Shown here: positions 5,442 through 8,458 of the stretch, in pieces | Layout: each line of letters opens with the position of its first letter | Position numbering within the stretch: position 1 is the stretch's first letter | From: Desulfuromonadaceae bacterium UBA6124 | GTDB taxonomy: Bacteria; Desulfobacterota; Desulfuromonadia; Desulfuromonadales; Trichloromonadaceae | DNA length: 8,458 bases | Assembly (NCBI GenBank): GCA_002423365.1 | Contig: DIVU01000172.1 | Coordinates: 2,671-11,128 of the forward strand | Reading direction: 5' to 3' | Made by a program: the position numbers and the translations under genes | The notes under the pieces: generated by a model | What the model was told of the DNA's origin: nothing | What the model saw: the letters and a program-made list of their open reading frames with translations, nothing else | Database searches by the model: none

Positions 5442-6530
5442 ATGGCGGGAATAAACGGGTATGTACCTGATTACAAAATTACCGTGGGGGGAGAGGATCT
5501 GCGCCTCGGCTTCAACGCCGATGTTCTCTCGCTGAGTGTGACCGACAACTGCAACAGCGCCGACAGCTTCACCTTCTCCCTGCGCGAGCGTCATCCCGAA
5601 AGCGGCCGCTTCGCCGGGGGCGCCAAACTGAAGTGGTTCGACAGCGGCGCCTTTCGCGAGGGGGGGGAAGTGACCATCGAACTCGGTTTTCGCGGAGCGA
5701 AAATGCAGAAATTCAAGGGGGTCATCACCAGCGTCAGCCTCAGCTTTCCCGAAACGGGCACGCCGACCCTGACGGTGCAGGGGCGCAGTCTCTACGACCG
5801 GCTGCTCAACCAGTGTGAGACCCTCTCTTTCGAGAACAAGACCGACAGCGACATGGCGCAAAAGATCGCCGAAACCCGCAAACTTTCAGCCAAGGTGCGG
5901 GCGACCACCACCAAATATCCGCTGGTTTCGTCGGGGAACGATACCTATGCCGCCTTTCTGCAGAAGCGGGCCGAGCGCATCGGTTACGAGCTGGTGGTCA
6001 AGGACGACACCCTTTATTTCGAGCTGCCGGCCTACCTCACCGGGGCCGGTCCCGAGCTGACCCTGGAGTGGGGAGTGAATCTGAAGAGTTTCACCCCGAC
6101 CCTCTCCACCTACCGCAAGGTGACCCACGTCAAGGTCCGGGCCGCGCAGACCTCCCTCGGGCGCGGCAAGGAACCGATCGAGGGGACGGCCGATCCCGGC
6201 GCCGAGCGGGGCAAACTGGGGAAAAAGAGCGCTTCGCAGATCGCCGAGGAGATCAACGGCAAGAACGAGATGGTGGTGGACGATCACCTGGCGACCACCC
6301 AGGAAGAAGCGGAACTGCTGGCTAAGGCCAAGCTGGAGGCGAGCTCCATCGAATTCATCACCGGCCGGGGCACCTGCGACGGCAACCCGAAACTCAAGGC
6401 GCGTACCGTGGTCGCCATCAAGGGGGTCGGCGAAATCTTCAGCGGCCACTATTACGTGACCTCGGCGACCCACACCATCGACGGCAGCGGTTATCGCACC
6501 AGCTTTGAAGTAAAGAGGAACGGACGATGA
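5442..6530 (+). CDS. Spike hub protein (phage late control D / gp27-like)
   Basis: This 362-aa protein matches the gp27/gpD hub family, a trimer that joins the spike to the six-fold tube. Visible landmarks: YKITVGG near the N-terminus, FNADVLSLSVTDNCNSADSF (24-43), the charged IELGFRGAKMQKFKGVI segment (about 79-95), LTVQGRSLYDRLL, YAAFLQKRAERIGYELVVKDDTLYF (a characteristic middle segment) and a C-terminal GHYYVTSATHTID, then GYRTSFEVKRNGR. In Afp/PVC the equivalent (Afp8) is a gp27-gp5 fusion like VgrG; here hub and spike are two separate genes overlapping by 4 nt (ATGA), as in P2-type phages. The start at ATG 5442 lies 10 nt after the LysM stop; a GAGTGAG stretch at 5426-5432 is a weak ribosome binding site. 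Confidence 0.93.
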   Translation: MAGINGYVPDYKITVGGEDLRLGFNADVLSLSVTDNCNSADSFTFSLRERHPESGRFAGGAKLKWFDSGAFREGGEVTIELGFRGAKMQKFKGVITSVSLSFPETGTPTLTVQGRSLYDRLLNQCETLSFENKTDSDMAQKIAETRKLSAKVRATTTKYPLVSSGNDTYAAFLQKRAERIGYELVVKDDTLYFELPAYLTGAGPELTLEWGVNLKSFTPTLSTYRKVTHVKVRAAQTSLGRGKEPIEGTADPGAERGKLGKKSASQIAEEINGKNEMVVDDHLATTQEEAELLAKAKLEASSIEFITGRGTCDGNPKLKARTVVAIKGVGEIFSGHYYVTSATHTIDGSGYRTSFEVKRNGR

Positions 6531-7435
6531 GTATTGTCGAACTGATGCGCGGCACCGCCCGCGAAGCCTCGAACCGAAGCCAAATCGGCGGGGTGGCGAC
6601 GGCCATCGTGCGGGACAACCGCGATCCCGAGGGTCTCGGCCGGGTCAAGGTCGATTTCCCCTGGCGGATCGACTCCGGGGCCGGGGTGTCCGTCACCGAC
6701 GGCGACGACCGGGCGCACAGTTACTGGGCGCGGATCGCCACCCTCTTCGCCGGGGCGGGGCGCGGCAGCTTTTTTATCCCCGAAGTTGGCGACGAAGTGC
6801 TGGTGGCCTTCGAGCACGGCGATCCGGGGCGCCCCATCGTCCTCGGCTCCCTCTGGAACAGCGAGGACACGCCGCCGGAAAGCATGGACGGGGAGGGGAA
6901 AAATCACATCCGCGCCATCCATTCGCGCAGCGGCCACATCATCCGCCTGGTCGACGACACCGAACAGCAGGCGGCGAAAGTGGAAATCATCAGCCAGGGC
7001 GGTCATCAACTGACCCTCGACGACGAAGGCGGACAGGGAAAGATCGAACTGAAGACCGCCGGCGGCCATACCCTGAGCTTCGATGACGCCGGCGGCAAGG
7101 CGACCCTCGCCGACAGCGGCGGCAACAAGCTGGAGTTCGATGCCAACGCCGGCGCCCTCAAGGTGGAAGTGAGCGGCAACGCCGAGCAGCAGGTGGGGGG
7201 GAATCTGACGATCAGCGTCAGCGGCAGCGCCACCATCTCGGCCCCGTCCGGAGTGACCCTCGACAGTTCTTCCGTCAAGCTCGGCACCGGCGCCTCGCTG
7301 GCCCTGGTCAACGAAACGCTGCTGACCCTCTTCAACAGCCATATGCACGTCGGCAACATGGGCGCGCCGACCTCGCCGCCGGTCGTTCCGGCGGTTCCCG
7401 GCACGCAAAGCACCATTTTCGTCAAGGGAGCTTGA
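6527..7435 (+). CDS. Spike protein (gp5/gpV/VgrG-C-like: OB fold, beta-helix, HxH tip)
   Basis: This 302-aa trimeric spike sits at the front of the particle. Residues about 20-113 are the OB-fold: GGVATAIVRDNRDPEGLGRV, then YWARIATLFAGAGRGSFFIP, EVGDEVLVAFEHGDP and PIVLGSLWN. It is followed by beta-helix repeats, each opening with G[HN]xLxxDD-like sequence: 135-157, 158-178, 179-197 and 198-217, i.e. 23, 21, 19 and 20 residues. The repeats shorten toward the tip, as would suit a tapering needle. A further strand-rich SVSGSATISAPSGVTLDSS block precedes FNSHMHVGNMGAP, with HxH at His272 and His274. Similar HxH motifs at the tip of P2 gpV bind an iron ion. The tail TSPPVVPAVPGTQ is Pro/Thr rich. 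AGAGGA at 6514-6519 with a 7-nt spacer supports the start, which overlaps the hub stop. No lysozyme domain as in T4 gp5. Confidence 0.93.
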   Translation: MSIVELMRGTAREASNRSQIGGVATAIVRDNRDPEGLGRVKVDFPWRIDSGAGVSVTDGDDRAHSYWARIATLFAGAGRGSFFIPEVGDEVLVAFEHGDPGRPIVLGSLWNSEDTPPESMDGEGKNHIRAIHSRSGHIIRLVDDTEQQAAKVEIISQGGHQLTLDDEGGQGKIELKTAGGHTLSFDDAGGKATLADSGGNKLEFDANAGALKVEVSGNAEQQVGGNLTISVSGSATISAPSGVTLDSSSVKLGTGASLALVNETLLTLFNSHMHVGNMGAPTSPPVVPAVPGTQSTIFVKGA

Positions 7436-7437
7436 GC

Positions 7438-7842
7438 ATGGGCAGCGAATTTCTCGGCGTCGGCTGGAACTATCCGGTTTCCCTTGAAAACGGGGAGATC
7501 TCCCTGGCCCGTCACGAAGAGGATATCCGCCAGGCGATCCGCATCATTCTCGAAACGGCGCCGGGTGAGCGACTGATGCGCCCCGATTTCGGCTGCGGCA
7601 TTCACGATTACGTCTTCGCCCCGAACAACGTGCGCACCGCCGGACTGATCCGCTTTCACGTCGAAACCGCCCTGCGCCGCTGGGAACCGCGCATCGACTT
7701 GGAAAGCGTCAGCGTCCGCCCCGACCCGGACGCCCCGGCGACGATCCTCATCGACATCGCCTACAAAGTAAAAACCACCGACAGTCGCTACAACCTGGTT
7801 TACCCCTTCTATCTTGAACGGGGCGGGGAAGGGGCGCAGTGA
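7438..7842 (+). CDS. Baseplate wedge / sheath initiator, GPW/gp25 family (Afp9-like)
   Basis: This 134-aa protein has the gp25 family pattern: NYPVSLENGEISLARHEEDI (11-30), RQAIRIILETAPGERLMRPDFGCGI (31-55), with the hallmark ET-PGER-M-P-FG, followed by VFAPNN and a C-terminal two-strand hairpin, ending in YPFYLERGG. gp25 links wedge proteins to the first sheath ring and nucleates sheath growth. The ATG at 7438 has GGGAG (7426-7430) 7 nt upstream. An in-frame TTG at 7432 overlapping the spike stop would add two residues and is less likely. Placement directly after the spike, with no PAAR gene between, differs from Afp, where a small PAAR protein (Afp10) follows. Confidence 0.93.
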   Translation: MGSEFLGVGWNYPVSLENGEISLARHEEDIRQAIRIILETAPGERLMRPDFGCGIHDYVFAPNNVRTAGLIRFHVETALRRWEPRIDLESVSVRPDPDAPATILIDIAYKVKTTDSRYNLVYPFYLERGGEGAQ

Positions 7843-7885
7843 TGAATAGGGGAGAAATGCTGAATCCTTCACAGGAGCCCGAGGC

Positions 7886-8458
7886 ATGGCCGAGCAACCG
7901 CTGATATTCAAACAAACGGCCGACGAAGTCGCCGCCTATGTGCGTGCCGAGCTGGTGAAAACCGGCTGGAGCGCCGCGCCCGCCGCCGGTGTCCCCCGCC
8001 CCGGTGAAGCCATGGTGCGGATCTTCGGGCGGCTTTCGGAACTGCTTATCCAGCGCCTCAACCGCCTGCCCGAAAAACACTTTCTCGCATTTCTCAACGA
8101 AGCCGGAGTCGAGCCGCTTCCGCCGCGCCCGGCCTCGGCGGAAGTGGTCTTCATCCCGGCCAAGGATGCCGCGAGCGTGACCCGGGTAGCCGCCGGCACC
8201 CAGGTGGCGACCAAGAAGACCGCCGACCGCCCGGAAATCGTTTTCGAGACCGAACGGGATCTCAACGTCGTCAAGGGTGTTCTGACCAGCTGCCTGGCCG
8301 TCGACCCCGTCAAGCTCAGCGACCGGAGCAACATCGCCGTCGGCGCCTCCGGCGGCTCCTTCGCCGCCTTCGCCGGAGAAGTGGAACGGGAGCGCATCCT
8401 CTATCTGAGCGACGATGTTCTGTTCGCTTTCGAGGACGACGCCAGCCGCGAAAACGCC
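7886..8458 (+). CDS. Baseplate wedge protein, J/gp6-like (Afp11-like), cut by window edge
   Basis: The open frame starts at ATG 7886, backed by AGGAG (7873-7877) with an 8-nt spacer, and runs 191 codons to the window end without a stop. The N-terminus (VRIFGRLSELLIQRLNRLPE, 44-63, then HFLAFLNEAGVEPLPPRPA) is typical of large CIS baseplate assembly proteins. It is followed by a gp47/J-like beta domain with VAAGTQVAT (101-109) and FETERDLNVV (120-129). Afp11-type proteins are usually far longer (about 900-1000 aa), so most of it lies outside. They form wedge arms that open the baseplate to trigger contraction. The 43-nt gap after gp25 holds only a 20-codon ORF of no evident meaning. Confidence 0.88.
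   Translation, partial: MAEQPLIFKQTADEVAAYVRAELVKTGWSAAPAAGVPRPGEAMVRIFGRLSELLIQRLNRLPEKHFLAFLNEAGVEPLPPRPASAEVVFIPAKDAASVTRVAAGTQVATKKTADRPEIVFETERDLNVVKGVLTSCLAVDPVKLSDRSNIAVGASGGSFAAFAGEVERERILYLSDDVLFAFEDDASRENA

Noticed and set aside
7842..7904. Twenty-codon ORF between the gp25-like and J-like genes, starting at the gp25 stop (TGATG)
   Set aside because: No recognisable sequence. It runs into the J-like gene in another frame and probably reflects chance; at most it might aid translational coupling.
1..8458. CRISPR array, tRNA/rRNA genes, insertion sequence or integrase
   Set aside because: No regularly spaced direct repeats, cloverleaf-like sequence, transposase motifs or terminal inverted repeats were seen. 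The window is filled by the structural operon.
48..8458. T6SS or intact prophage interpretation
   Set aside because: There are no TssB/TssC, TssJLM or ClpV-like genes, and no capsid, terminase or tape-measure gene in view. Two tube paralogues, the LysM cap and the DUF6760-like protein together favour an eCIS, although a tail-like bacteriocin cannot be excluded from this window alone.

Overview
The window is one strand of a contractile injection system (CIS) structural operon. Gene order and families match the extracellular, phage-tail-like type (eCIS: Afp/PVC-like particles) better than a complete phage or a T6SS. All genes lie on the + strand, packed with 4-10 nt overlaps or gaps under about 55 nt, and no internal terminator or promoter is evident, so it reads as a single transcription unit entering from the left and continuing past the right edge. 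The DNA is GC-rich with strong GC3 bias. A GC-rich Gram-negative bacterium (for example Desulfuromonadales/Geobacter-like or another proteobacterium) would fit, but nothing here fixes the taxon; there is no rRNA, tRNA or housekeeping gene.

Layout: heptamer tandem repeat at the left edge (1-21); sheath subunit with a C-terminal lamin-tail-like domain (48-1592); inner tube protein 1 (1643-2077); tail-assembly-chaperone-like protein with a CPHC motif (2074-2442); a second small chaperone-like reading frame (2433-2624) that has no start codon of its own and is placed exactly for a -1 frameshift; inner tube protein 2 (2615-3052); a 575-aa low-complexity protein with scattered QRK-type motifs (3085-4812); LysM tube-cap/baseplate protein (4814-5431); gp27-like hub (5442-6530); gp5/gpV-like spike with OB fold, beta-helix repeats and an HxH tip (6527-7435); gp25-like wedge/sheath-initiator (7438-7842); and the start of a baseplate J/gp6-like wedge protein, cut by the right edge (7886-8458).

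How they fit together: the spike sits on the hub, the hub joins through the LysM protein and tube protein 2 to the main tube, the sheath surrounds the tube, and gp25/gp6-like wedge proteins link sheath to baseplate. The chaperone pair probably acts during tail assembly, as the G/GT pair does in lambda-type tails and E/E+E' does in P2.

The most notable observations are (1) a probable programmed -1 frameshift at 2430-2479: a five-G run, a 5-nt spacer and a 14-bp stem whose base includes the zero-frame stop codon, joining two chaperone-like frames; (2) a lamin-tail-type domain fused to the sheath; (3) a long QRK-motif protein occupying the slot where Afp/PVC loci have a very small gene; (4) a palindromic element resembling dispersed intergenic repeats, captured in frame inside that gene. 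Family assignments are from sequence reading and recall only; no database search was run.
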